A stretch of 64,000 bases of DNA from Saposhnikovia divaricata (taxonomy: Eukaryota > Streptophyta > Magnoliopsida > Apiales > Apiaceae), in assembly GCA_036435485.1 (NCBI GenBank), contig CM071594.1, positions 98,669,001-98,733,000 of the forward strand, in the 5' to 3' direction. Every line of letters starts with the position of its first letter. Position 1 is the stretch's first letter. Under the pieces are notes generated by a model. That model saw only the letters and a program-made list of their open reading frames with translations, ran no database searches and was not told the origin of the DNA. A program made the translations under genes and the position numbers. Positions 35,915-46,600 of this stretch are shown here, in pieces.

Positions 35915-35987
<73 letters not shown>
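35915..35987. repeat. (TA)n microsatellite
   Basis: An uninterrupted AT run of about 73 bp inside the first Helitron module. The sister Helitron has only a few units at this place. Confidence 0.95.
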
Positions 35988-35988
<1 letters not shown>

Positions 35989-36262
35989 TATTAAAATTTC
36001 TAAAATAAATAATAATATAATATGATTAATGGTAAGTAGTCGATTGCTTTTTTTTCACAATTACTTTTAATTGAAGATATTATCTTTTATAAACACCCAC
36101 TAATCTTACAATCACAAATATCTATACTATTATATAAAAGCCGAAACAATAAAAGAGTTTTGGTACCTGTTTTTTGTTACTAAGTGAATTTATTTATTTA
36201 CCCTTTATCTATACTATTAAAACTCCTAAAATAAATAATAACATAATATAATTAATGGTAAG

Positions 36263-37273
36263 TGTTAGGAATATGTTGTACTTGATGATAACTTCACAAT
36301 CAATCAAATTGTTTAAGGTTTTGTAGCTGTCAACGGATGAGGATTTATAACTCTATCCGTTGACAGGTAGCTCATCAACGGATGAGGTTTTGTAGCACAC
36401 TGCAGTATCTCTATGTTATCAGTTGATAGTGTTTTTATCCACAGTCATGTTGACTATCAACGGATAGGCAGAATAGGGTAGCCAATTGTAAATAAGCTAT
36501 GCTATGTAATTCTGTCTAAGTGAAAGTGTATCAACGGATGAAGACTAAACTCTATCAACGGATACAACTCAAATTCACTCTATCAACGGATACAGCTCAA
36601 GTCCCAATATCAACGGATACTGCTCTATACATCATCAACGGATGTCAGTATACATCATCAACGGATAATCATTGACACTGTTTTCTATGATTAGCTGGAG
36701 ATTAGCAGTTGATAAGGACATGTTTGACTGACAGATCACATGAGTTTATAGTAGATACAAAAAGCAGTATGGCAGCCATACTTTGGAAACACAGAAGAAA
36801 GAAGCATTCCATTTACACTATGAATACAAGAAAGGTGCAGGAGACATGTCTGAACACAAGGACAACCTTTCGGCTACATATGTATTTGGAGTGTAGTAGC
36901 AAGTCAACTAGAATTAGATTAGTATTATCTTATTCCAGTAGTACTTGTAAAACTTGGGATATATAACCAAGTGTAGCAACTCTTTGTAGGTTAAGAAAAC
37001 AGACATATTTGCTTAGGGTTTCTTGAATATCTTTAGAAGCAAAGAGTTGTAAAACGGCAGCTGTGTACATTTTGTATCACAGAGTTTTCTTCAAATAAAA
37101 GCTTCAGGTGGTGCATTTTAACCACCTGATTTTATATGTGTTTGTGTATAATTCTTACATTGCAATTATCTCTTCATAAGTTTCTGAAGTTCTTATCAGA
37201 AATTTATAAATATCAAGAATTGTATTCAACCCCCCCTTCTACAATTATACAAGTGTGTAATCTGGGAATAACA
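36263..37273 (+). repeat. 5' LTR of the young copia element
   Basis: Starts TGTTAGGAATATG, ends GGGAATAACA. U3 holds about ten ATCAACGGAT-type words; six of them (36529-36667) are spaced 23-28 bp apart. A TATATAA box is at 36960-36966 and AATAAA at 37094-37099, so transcription should start near 36990. Confidence 0.95.
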
Positions 37274-37275
37274 AT

Positions 37276-37287
37276 TGGTATCAGAGC
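37276..37287 (+). promoter_or_regulatory. Primer-binding site of the young copia element
   Basis: TGGTATCAGAGC, complementary to the initiator tRNA-Met 3' end, two bases after the LTR. Confidence 0.95.
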
Positions 37288-37302
37288 AAGCTTCTAACAT
37301 AT

Positions 37303-39732
37303 TTGAAGTTTAAAGATCAACACACTTCCAACATGTCTAAGAAGGATTATGGAGTGAAGATTCCAGTTCTTGATAGAGAAAATTACTTTCACTGGAAAGT
37401 AAAAATGCGTCTACATCTCTCGTCTATTGATGAGGGTTTTGTGGATTGCATTGACAAGGGTCCTCACGTTCCAATGAAGACAGCAACAAGAGTTGGCCTG
37501 GCTGATGATGTGCCTGACACTTTCATTCCCAAACCTGTTTCTGAGTGGAGTCTTGAAGATATTGCAGAAGTCCACAAAGACAAAAAGGCCATGAATATTC
37601 TGTTCAATGGTCTAGAAACAGACATGGTTGACAATGTTATTAACTGTACTACCGCCAAGGAAGTATGGGACATTGTTCAAACCCTGTGTGAAGGAACAGA
37701 ACAGGTAAGGGAAAACAAGATGCAACTACTAATCCAACAGTATGAACACTTTCACTTTAAGAGTGGAGAAACATTGAATGATACATTTAGTAGATTTCAA
37801 AAGCTACTAAATGGTTTGAAACTGTATGGAAGAGTCTATCAGGTTAAAGACTCTAATCTCAAATTTCTGAGATCACTGCCCAAGGAATGGAAGCCAATGA
37901 CTGTTTCTCTAAGAAACACTCAAGAGTACAAGACATTTACTCTTGAAAGGCTCTATGGAACTTTAAAGACCTATGAGCTGGAAATGGAGCAGGATGAAGA
38001 GATTGAGAAGTCTCAAAAGAAAAGTGGGTCAGTTGCACTCGTTGCCAATTTGGAGCAAAAGGAGGAAAGGACAGAAACTGCTAGTTCTACACCAAACAGG
38101 GAGGTTTGTAAAGGTAGAGCAGAATCAAGCGGGAGCAAGGTAAAGGTATCTGAGGAATTGAATGCCCTTCAGCAGGATGAATTGGATGAGATAGATGAGC
38201 ACTTAGCTTTTCTATCTAGGAGATTCTCTAAGCTGAAATTCAAGAGAAACTCTGGGATGGCCAAGCCATTTAACAAGGATTTTTCCACAAACAACTATGT
38301 GGATAAATCCAAAATTAAATGCTACAATTGTGGGATTGCTGGTCATATGATAAGTGAATGCAGGAAACCTAGATCTGAGAACAAGGGAAAGCCAACTGAG
38401 GTTGTTGACTATAAGAAGAAATATTTTGATCTTCTCAGGCAGAAAGGAAAGGCATTCTTGACCCAAGAGTATGACTGGGCTGTTGATGACAATCATTCTG
38501 ATGATGATGCTGAGTTAGTCAACCTTGCTTTAATGGCTGATTCTGGAGAGCAGGAAGCAAGTTCAGCTAGCAATCAGGTATTTTCCACTAATCTCTCTGA
38601 GCTCACAAAAGAGGAATGCAATAGTGTTATAGATGAAATGTCTACTGAACTATATCACTTAAGTGTTACTCTTAAATCACTTACTAAAGAGAACAATAGA
38701 ATTAAAGAGTCTAATCTGTTTTTAAGTGATAGAAATGCTGCTCTAGAATCTCAATTTCTAGAATTTGAGAAAATGAGAGTTGATTGCAATAATGCTAAAA
38801 GTGAACTTGAAGCTGTGTTAAAAAGAGAACTGATTTTAAAAGACCAGCTTGAAAAAGAACAAGGGATAATTGCTAAATTTCAAAGTAGTAGGAATGTTTC
38901 TCAAAACATAATAGAAGTTCAGGGAATAGAATCTTTTGTAAAGGATACCTGGACTCAAAAGAAAAAGGAGCTAGAACCTGGCCTTGAGGATCTAGAGACT
39001 ATTTGTGAATCAACGGATAGTGATCATCCGTTGACAGATGAACCGTCAACGGATGAGAGGTATCCGTCGACTAACAAAAAGTCTGTTGGTAAGAAGGAAC
39101 TTAGGAAACTGGACATCAAGTATGGTCCAGTAAACAAGAATTTTGTTAGTGGTGAGTGCAGCAAAACCAAATCCAGTGGGAAGACTAAGACAGGTGATTT
39201 ACACAACATAAAGGCTGTTGGTAAATCAGACAATGAAAAGGTAGAAATTGAGGGCAAAAAGAAAAAGAACAGAAATGGTAAGATAGGCATCAACAAGAAA
39301 AACAATTACTCTCCTGACAAGTTTGCTCCTAGGAAAACTTGTAGTAATTGTAATAGTGTCAATCATTTATCTTCTAATTGCAAGATTGTTAACAAGGCTC
39401 CTGTTCATATACCTCAACCAATGCCATGTATGCCTGCAATGCCTGGTTTGTATCAAAATGCTAGTTTTTCAAATCCATATGTGAACATGCCATATGTGTC
39501 TAATCCATACTTTCAATCTATGAATGTGCCACAAATGTCATGGAACCTACCTAACATGAATAATATGTATGCCAATTTTCCACACATGCATGCATCCAAT
39601 ATTCATGCAAATGAGCATTTGTCAAACCCCATTACTCAAGCATCTACACCTAAGATGAAGAATGCTAAGAGTGCAAAGTCAAAGGCTAACAAGAAAGGAC
39701 CCAAGGAAGCTTGGGTACCAAAATCAACTTGA
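37303..39732 (+). CDS. gag: gag of the young copia element, 809 residues
   Basis: Nucleocapsid/capsid precursor that packages the element RNA in virus-like particles in the cytoplasm. N-terminal half: copia gag core (ENYFHWKVKMRLHL; FNGLETDMVDNVINC; AKEVWDIVQTLCEG; LRSLPKEWKP). Zinc knuckle CYNCGIAGHMISEC near residue 340 and a second, CSNCNSVNHLSSNC, near 680, both CX2CX4HX4C. Between them are coiled-coil-like charged segments (about residues 430-560) and a short stretch (nt 39006-39072) built from ATCAACGGAT words. The C-terminus is rich in Pro/Met/Asn and ends AWVPKST. It is longer than typical copia gag, as usual in Sireviruses. The ATG at 37303 is the first in frame; the one at 37333 is also possible. 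Confidence 0.95.
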   Translation: MKFKDQHTSNMSKKDYGVKIPVLDRENYFHWKVKMRLHLSSIDEGFVDCIDKGPHVPMKTATRVGLADDVPDTFIPKPVSEWSLEDIAEVHKDKKAMNILFNGLETDMVDNVINCTTAKEVWDIVQTLCEGTEQVRENKMQLLIQQYEHFHFKSGETLNDTFSRFQKLLNGLKLYGRVYQVKDSNLKFLRSLPKEWKPMTVSLRNTQEYKTFTLERLYGTLKTYELEMEQDEEIEKSQKKSGSVALVANLEQKEERTETASSTPNREVCKGRAESSGSKVKVSEELNALQQDELDEIDEHLAFLSRRFSKLKFKRNSGMAKPFNKDFSTNNYVDKSKIKCYNCGIAGHMISECRKPRSENKGKPTEVVDYKKKYFDLLRQKGKAFLTQEYDWAVDDNHSDDDAELVNLALMADSGEQEASSASNQVFSTNLSELTKEECNSVIDEMSTELYHLSVTLKSLTKENNRIKESNLFLSDRNAALESQFLEFEKMRVDCNNAKSELEAVLKRELILKDQLEKEQGIIAKFQSSRNVSQNIIEVQGIESFVKDTWTQKKKELEPGLEDLETICESTDSDHPLTDEPSTDERYPSTNKKSVGKKELRKLDIKYGPVNKNFVSGECSKTKSSGKTKTGDLHNIKAVGKSDNEKVEIEGKKKKNRNGKIGINKKNNYSPDKFAPRKTCSNCNSVNHLSSNCKIVNKAPVHIPQPMPCMPAMPGLYQNASFSNPYVNMPYVSNPYFQSMNVPQMSWNLPNMNNMYANFPHMHASNIHANEHLSNPITQASTPKMKNAKSAKSKANKKGPKEAWVPKST

Positions 39733-42700
39733 TTTGTTTTTGAAATGTGTGCAGGGAAACAGAAGGAATCTATGGTACCTAGACAGTGGATGTTCTAGGC
39801 ACATGACAGGAGATTCAACCCTGCTCACAGAGTTCAAGGAAGGAGCTGGCCCTAGAATTACCTTTGGAGATGACAGCAAAGGATATACTAAGGGATATGG
39901 CCTGATTTCAAAAGACAATGTCATCATTGAAGAAGTGGCTTTAGTTGAAGGTTTAAAGCACAATTTGCTGAGCATCAGTCAGATTTGTGACAAAGACTAT
40001 GAAGTAAAGTTCACAAAAGAAGCCTGTGTTGTTTCTGCCAAGGAAGACAACAATGTGGTATTGACAGGCTTTAGAAAAGGAAATGTTTACATAGCTGACT
40101 TCAATTCAGCATGCTCAGAATCCATTACTTGTCTCTTCAGCAAAGCAAGTAAGGATGAGAGTTGGCTATGGCATAAGAAGCTGTCACATTTGAATTTTAA
40201 AGTTATGAATGATTTGGTAAGAAAGGATCTTGCTAGAGGAATCCCTCATTTGGAGTTTGTCAAAGATGGGCTATGTGATGCCTGCCAATTAGGGAAACAA
40301 AAGAAATCATCTTTCAAAAGCAAGACAGAGTCATCCATTGTTAAGCCTCTTCAATTGCTGCATATGGATTTATTTGGTCCAGTAAATGTCATGTCTATTT
40401 CAAAGAAGAAATACTGTCTGGTGATTGTAGATGATTTTTCTAAGTTCACATGGACTTTCTTCCTGCACTCCAAGGATTGTGCAAGTGAAATCATTATCAA
40501 TCACCTCAGAATGCTAAACAATGGTTCTGAAGACAGAGTTCAAAGGATCAGAAGTGACAATGGTACTGAACTCAAAAATTCCACAATGAAGATTTTCTGT
40601 GAAGAGAATGGAATTGTCCATGAGTTTTCTGCTGCCAGAACACCTCAACAAAATGGGGTTGTTGAAAGGAAAAACAGAACTCTCATTGAAGCAGCTAGAA
40701 CAATGTTAAGTGAATCAAGATTACCAACATATTTCTGGGCTGAAGCTGTCAACACTGCATGCTTTACTCAGAATATTTCCTTGGTCAATCAAGCTAGAGG
40801 AATGACTCCTTATCAGTTATTAACCAACAAGAAACCAACTTTAGCTTTTCTACATGTCTTTGGATGTAAGTGTTTTGTGCTAAGGAATCATGGAGATAAT
40901 TTAGGCAAATTTGAAGCAAAGGCAGATGAAGCTATTTTCGTTGGATATGCAGCAGGGAAAGCCTACAAGGTCTACAATCTAAGAACCAACATTGTTATGG
41001 AGTCTGTACATGTTGTGTTTGATGATCAAAAGATTCTAGGCCTAAATGATGAAGGCTACCATGAAAAGTTGGAATTTGAGAATGAAGGTGAAGGAAGAAT
41101 GTACTATGATGATGATGAGGAGAATGAAGATCATGACCACAGAGATCCACCTAGAGCTGTTACACCAACTAGAAGTGATGCTTACACTGTAAATGAAGCA
41201 TCTGTTGATAGTCATTCTGGAGCATCCGTTGACAGTCATTCTGCAACATCCGTTGACACTATTAGAGATGCATCCGTTGATAGAAATTCTCAAGCATCCG
41301 TCGACAGGCAAAATGATGCATCCATTGACAGTCAACTTCATAACTCAGCAAGGACAACAAACTCAGGGGGAGTTTCTCATGGTCAAAGTTCAATGCTAAA
41401 TCAACATGATCATGGAAATGAAGCAACCTCATCAAGATCAAATCTTCCACCTGCAAGAAAATGGACTAGAAATCATCCATTTGAGTTAATCATTGGTGAA
41501 TCAAATTCAAGAGTCCAAACTAGAAGGGCCACTCAAGCTGAATGTCTATACAGTAGCTTCCTATCTCAAGAGGAACCTAAGAAAGTGGAAGATGCCCTTC
41601 TAGATCCAGATTGGGTGTTAGCAATGCAAGAAGAGCTAAATCAATTTGAAAGGAATAAAGTATGGAAGCTTGTGCCCAAACCTGATGATAGAAGTGTCAT
41701 AGGTACTAAATGGGTTCTCAAGAATAAGACAGATGAAAATGGCATAATTGTGAGGAATAAAGCTAGATTAGTGGCAAAGGGCTATTCTCAAGAAGAAGGA
41801 ATAGATTTTGATGAAACTTTTGCTCCAGTAGCAAGACTTGAGGCAATAAGAATCTTTCTAGCCTATGCAGCACATGCCAATTTCAAAGTCTATCAGATGG
41901 ATGTCAAAAGTGCCTTTCTAAATGGGGAACTGGAAGAAGAGGTCTATGTCCATCAACCTCCTGGTTTTGAGGATCCAGAATTTCCAGAATATGTATATCT
42001 TCTCATGAAAGCACTTTATGGTTTGAAGCAAGCACCAAGAGCCTGGTATGACACTTTATCTCAATTTCTTTTGGAGAACCACTTCACTAGAGGTACAGTA
42101 GATAAAACCTTATTTCATAGGGATATTAATGGCTCTTCAATACTTGTTCAAATCTATGTAGATGATATTATTTTTGGGTCTACAGATGAGAAGCTTTGCA
42201 AAAAGTTTGCCAAACTTATGCAAAGTAGGTATGAAATGAGTATGATGGGTGAATTAACTTACTTTCTTGGCCTACAAGTAAAGCAAGTTAATGAGGGCAT
42301 TTTCATAAGTCAAACAAAATATATTTATGATCTCTTAAAGAAATTTGACTTAATGGATTGTACATCTGCTAAAACACCTATGGCCACTGCAACTAAGCTT
42401 GAGTTGAATACTAAGGAAAAGTCTGTGGACATCTCAAGTTATAGAGGCATGGTAGGTTCACTTTTATACCTAACAGCTAGTAGACCTGATATAATGTTTT
42501 CTACCTGTCTTTGTGCTAGATTTCAAGCTGATCCTAGAGAGTCTCACTTAATAGCTATTAAAAGAATTTTCAGGTATCTCAAGGGAACACCAAACCTTGG
42601 CATTTGGTACCCAAGAGAATCTGGTTTTGATCTAACTGGCTATTCAGATGCAGATTATGCAGGTTGCAGAGTTGATAGGAAAAGTACTACAGGTTCCTGT

Positions 42701-43099
42701 CAATTTCTAGGAAACAGGCTTGTGTCATGGTTCAGTAAGAAACAAAACTCAGTCTCCACTTCTACAGCTGAAGCTGAGTACATTGCGGCTGGAAGCTGTT
42801 GTGCACAGATTCTATGGATGAGAAACCAACTCATTGACTATGGTCTAAAAGTTGAGAAGATTCCAATTTTCTGTGACAACACAAGTGCTATTGCCATCAC
42901 AGGGAATCCAGTGCAACATTCGAGAACCAAGCACATTGACATCAAATACCACTTCATTAGAGAACATGTGATGAATGGTACAGTAGAAATGCACTTTGTG
43001 CCAAGTGAAATGCAGCTTGCAGATATCTTCACCAAGCCTCTTGATGAATCCACATTCACAAGATTGGTAGGTGAGCTAGGTATGCTTAATTTGTCATAA
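39662..43099 (+). CDS. pol: pol of the young copia element: protease, integrase, reverse transcriptase, RNase H
   Basis: The frame is +1 relative to gag and overlaps it by 71 nt; 39662 is only the first ATG, and true expression probably needs frameshifting or another device. Domains by residue: protease DSGCSRHMTG (41-50); integrase zinc finger from WHKKLSH (about 169) to CDACQLGK, catalytic Asp in HMDLFGPV (about 233), Asp in RSDNGTEL (about 298), Glu in GVVERKNR (about 336); a variable linker with five SVDS-type repeats coded by ATCAACGGAT words (about 512-560); reverse transcriptase with MDVKSAFLNG and YVDDIIFGS (about 832); RNase H with GYSDADYAG (about 993), TAEAEYIAAG, HIDIKYHF, LADIFTKPLD. 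All catalytic residues I can check are present. Confidence 0.95.
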   Translation: MLRVQSQRLTRKDPRKLGYQNQLDLFLKCVQGNRRNLWYLDSGCSRHMTGDSTLLTEFKEGAGPRITFGDDSKGYTKGYGLISKDNVIIEEVALVEGLKHNLLSISQICDKDYEVKFTKEACVVSAKEDNNVVLTGFRKGNVYIADFNSACSESITCLFSKASKDESWLWHKKLSHLNFKVMNDLVRKDLARGIPHLEFVKDGLCDACQLGKQKKSSFKSKTESSIVKPLQLLHMDLFGPVNVMSISKKKYCLVIVDDFSKFTWTFFLHSKDCASEIIINHLRMLNNGSEDRVQRIRSDNGTELKNSTMKIFCEENGIVHEFSAARTPQQNGVVERKNRTLIEAARTMLSESRLPTYFWAEAVNTACFTQNISLVNQARGMTPYQLLTNKKPTLAFLHVFGCKCFVLRNHGDNLGKFEAKADEAIFVGYAAGKAYKVYNLRTNIVMESVHVVFDDQKILGLNDEGYHEKLEFENEGEGRMYYDDDEENEDHDHRDPPRAVTPTRSDAYTVNEASVDSHSGASVDSHSATSVDTIRDASVDRNSQASVDRQNDASIDSQLHNSARTTNSGGVSHGQSSMLNQHDHGNEATSSRSNLPPARKWTRNHPFELIIGESNSRVQTRRATQAECLYSSFLSQEEPKKVEDALLDPDWVLAMQEELNQFERNKVWKLVPKPDDRSVIGTKWVLKNKTDENGIIVRNKARLVAKGYSQEEGIDFDETFAPVARLEAIRIFLAYAAHANFKVYQMDVKSAFLNGELEEEVYVHQPPGFEDPEFPEYVYLLMKALYGLKQAPRAWYDTLSQFLLENHFTRGTVDKTLFHRDINGSSILVQIYVDDIIFGSTDEKLCKKFAKLMQSRYEMSMMGELTYFLGLQVKQVNEGIFISQTKYIYDLLKKFDLMDCTSAKTPMATATKLELNTKEKSVDISSYRGMVGSLLYLTASRPDIMFSTCLCARFQADPRESHLIAIKRIFRYLKGTPNLGIWYPRESGFDLTGYSDADYAGCRVDRKSTTGSCQFLGNRLVSWFSKKQNSVSTSTAEAEYIAAGSCCAQILWMRNQLIDYGLKVEKIPIFCDNTSAIAITGNPVQHSRTKHIDIKYHFIREHVMNGTVEMHFVPSEMQLADIFTKPLDESTFTRLVGELGMLNLS

Positions 43100-43606
43100 T
43101 TCCTAGTGATATTTGATTTCAATGATTTGAAGCTGGAAATGTGTTTTGATTTACTTGAAAGTGAAAACTTTCAGAAAAAAAATTTTCTGCAGAAATTTTG
43201 CCTAAGGCAAAATTAGCTTATCAACGGATATCCTTTTATCCGTTGATAGTATAAACACATTACTAGATTTTTGCATGTCAACGGGTAACAGGCTATCCAC
43301 GTCATCAACGGATAAACTGTATCTCAACCGTTCATTCTATATCCGTTGATATACATTTTTTTTTCTTTTCCGTTGGTAACCGTGTATATCTAATCATGGC
43401 TGTACTTATTCTCTTTTTATTTACTATCTGACAGTTACTTTTGACCAATGGAGTAATTACTTTTAATTATTTCATTTTTAATTCTTGAAAAATATAAAAG
43501 GCGGACTTGTACTCTCACATCTCACTTTTATTCATTTTCAAGCATATCAAAAGTTAACTGCATCTTCTTCCCTAAAACTCTCTGTAACCAAAGTTCAATC
43601 ACTTCA
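43100..43606 (+). promoter_or_regulatory. Spacer before the third ORF with promoter-like elements
   Basis: CCAAT at 43445-43449 and TATAAAAG at 43493-43500 stand about 110 bp before the ATG at 43607, followed by a C/T-rich leader. Upstream, 43217-43350 holds four to five ATCAACGGAT words in both orientations, the same word that fills U3 of the LTR. This looks like an internal promoter for ORF3. It rests on motifs alone. Confidence 0.55.
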
Positions 43607-46600
43607 ATGGCGCCTATTGTTAAGATGATGTCCTCCACTGGGTTTACCTATGAGAAGAACAATTTCGCGGCCTTTGTTGACACAGTGAATGCTCCAGAAG
43701 CTTACCACACTTTGATGAGTTTCGTGAAGAAATGCAAACTGTCATATGCTATGACGGCTACCACTCCCTTAATCCACGAGGTAATTGAAGAAATGTGGAC
43801 ATCTGCTGAGTACAATGGCACAGACGGTACAATTGCTTTTTCTTTAAAGGGTAAAAACTATGTGGTTAATTCTGATGTAATAACTGCTTGTTTAAAATTG
43901 CCTGAGAATAACTGTCTGAAAGTACCTACTGATGCTGAAATTGTTGCCATGCTTAATTCTATTAATTATGCCCTTAGTACTGAAAACTTAGGGAAAATTG
44001 CTAGAAAAGGAATGGTTAAAGAATGGAGCTACTTCTGTGATGCCTTCATTAAAACTTTTTCAGGAAAAATTAGCAATTTTGATGCTGTTACCCTGTCCAT
44101 GCTAACAATGATGTGTATGCTTTTAAATGATAAATTCTATAATTTTGGCACATTAGTTTTGTATGAGATAGCTGCAAAGTTGGGTAAAAAGGAAACTAGG
44201 AGCAAGAATATCTACTTTGCTAGATTTTTCATGCTCTTAGCACTGCATGTGTCTGAGAATAAGCTATCCATTGCTAACCCGGATAGCAAGTTCCAATGTT
44301 TTGTTCAGGAGAAGAGAGTCTTAAGTGACCTGATTCGAATGAACCTCAATGCAGGAGTACAGTTGGTATATCTACCAATTGTTCAGGTAACTATCTCTAA
44401 CTTTGAAACCTCTATCTCCAACCCCCAAATTTCTTTACCTTCTAGTGTCACAATGGAGTCTGTAGTTGTGACCAAACAGGCTCCTACCAAAGTGACCAAA
44501 TCCAAAGTTCCAAAACCACATTCTAAAAGGCAAACCTCAAGTGTCTCTCAAAAGACACCTGTTGTAAAAACTACCAAACCTCTTGAGGGGAGTGTGAAGG
44601 TGGTAGTGAGTGGTGAGGGACAGGGTGAACATCAAAGAAGCCCTAAGGATAAGGAAGGAGAGATGAGTGCAACCACCATTTCAGTCTCTCAAAAGACTGC
44701 TAATGTAACTACAGGCCAAATTCTAGTCACACTCTCCCAAAAGAGTGTGACTACTGAATCAAGTTCCCCACAAGGAACACTGCACAAGAGGGTTAGGGAC
44801 ACATATAGCCCAATCTCAAAAACCTATGGAAGAAGAGTGAAATCTAAAACCACAGGGGAATCACAGGGCACACACACTGTACAGGAAACTGTACCTTCTC
44901 AAACTCAGTTTGATGTGACTTCAATAAATGTGGAGTCACAGCCCCTTGATCTTAATCTTCAAATCGATACACATTACAATCCACCATCACCAACTCCTTC
45001 TCTGGATGTGGATATGATATCTACATCAATTCCTGATTCTCCATCTTTAAGATTCTTGGAGAAGCCCCACTCTATAATTGGTGGTCATCATCTTTTAGAT
45101 GATTTGTTGGACCATCAATCTTCCCTTCCAGAATTCTCAACACAGACTGTGGCCTCGAACTTAAAATCAATCTCCACAGATTCAGTGTTGGTTTTCTCTT
45201 CAACGGATATAATTATTCCTTCCTCAACGGATATCCTTCATCCGTTGACAAGTGTTTCTCCATCAACGGATGCGCCTCTATCTAGCCATCCGTTGACAGC
45301 TATAACTACTTCATCAACGGATATTCCTTATCCGTTGATAACTCACTCTACCACTGCTATATCTGACATTCCAGTGTCAAGTGTAGAGGAGTTCTCAGTA
45401 GTTGAAATACTTTTAGGTTTGAGGGAAGGGAGTGAGAGGCTGCCTTGTGAGCAGGCAAAAGGAGAGATAAATAATGAGAGGCTGGCCATTTCTTCCGGTC
45501 AGGCAAAAGGAGAGTTGGAGAGTACCACCTTAGTAGGTGAAGGTGAGGGTGTGAGAGGTGTGAGCCAAGGGGAGCCCTTGATGCAAGAAAAGAGAGATGA
45601 GGTGAGAGAAGGGACTACAGGAGAGATAAGGATGGAAGAAGCAGCCATTGCTAGTGAGTCAATGGGGGTTGAGGATGCATCCAAGGAAATGGAATTTCAA
45701 AGAGAATATCAGTCCATGATTGACTCCATTTCTCTGGATGCTGAAACCTTTACTCACCCTGTTCCTGCCTATCAAATTCTGGCACAACAGGGCAATGTGG
45801 AAGCAGAGGAGGCACTGCACCTAGTGCACACCTCACAATCTCTACTTAGAGCTAAGGAATCTATAGCAGCTCTGCCAACCACTGCTGAGAGTGATGAATT
45901 TGACAATTCTGAAGATGAAGACAGCCAGAGCTCTGAAGATGAAGGTGGTAGCAGTATTCATGATTTTGCATTTGCTCAAAACTACACCTATCACCAACTT
46001 GATATGGAAATCATAAGGCAATATAAATCTGCCCTGGCTGAGCACCCAGAAGCAGATCCACAGAGAAAGGTTGTTCTTCAACAGGCAATTGACTCCCTAA
46101 AGTTACAAAAGATGCAAATGGTGATTCAGAGATCCAATTTAGAGGAGGTCAAACAAGAAATCAAGGATGTGAAAATCTCTGTGGATTCCAAGCTAGAGCA
46201 ACTAGCTCCTACAGCCACTCAGAGGGTGTTGCAACAAAGGTTTCTCAAAGAAGACAACCTGGCTAAATCTGTGCAACTTCTCACTTCAAGAGTGGAAAAG
46301 ATGGAATCCCAGATGGAGCAATTTCTTCAACATCAGAAACTGCAAACCCAACTGCTAGAAAGGTTAGTTGCAGCCCCAACTTCTAGTCAAACCCTTGATG
46401 CTAACAAAAAGGGGGAGAAAGTAAAAGAGGCTGTGGCAACTTCAAGTCAAATCTTAATTTCTGAAAGAAGGGAAGCAGCAAGTGAGGGGGAGCAGCAGCC
46501 TACCATAGTGGTCAATCCACAAGAATTCATTGTCACAGCTTCCCCCAGCAAATCCAAACCTCTATATGGAGAGTTTGATCTTTCAAACTTGACAGAAGAA

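Noticed and set aside
36529..36667. Evenly spaced repeats resembling a small CRISPR array
   Set aside because: The unit is about 12 bp with 11-16 bp gaps, in a plant LTR, without cas genes.
36709..36966. 85-codon open frame repeated identically at 48738-48995
   Set aside because: It lies inside both LTRs, across U3 and the TATA box. It is identical only because the LTRs are identical; no protein features.
39720..39760. Stop-codon read-through from gag to pol
   Set aside because: The pol frame is +1 relative to gag, so reading through the TGA stays in the wrong frame.
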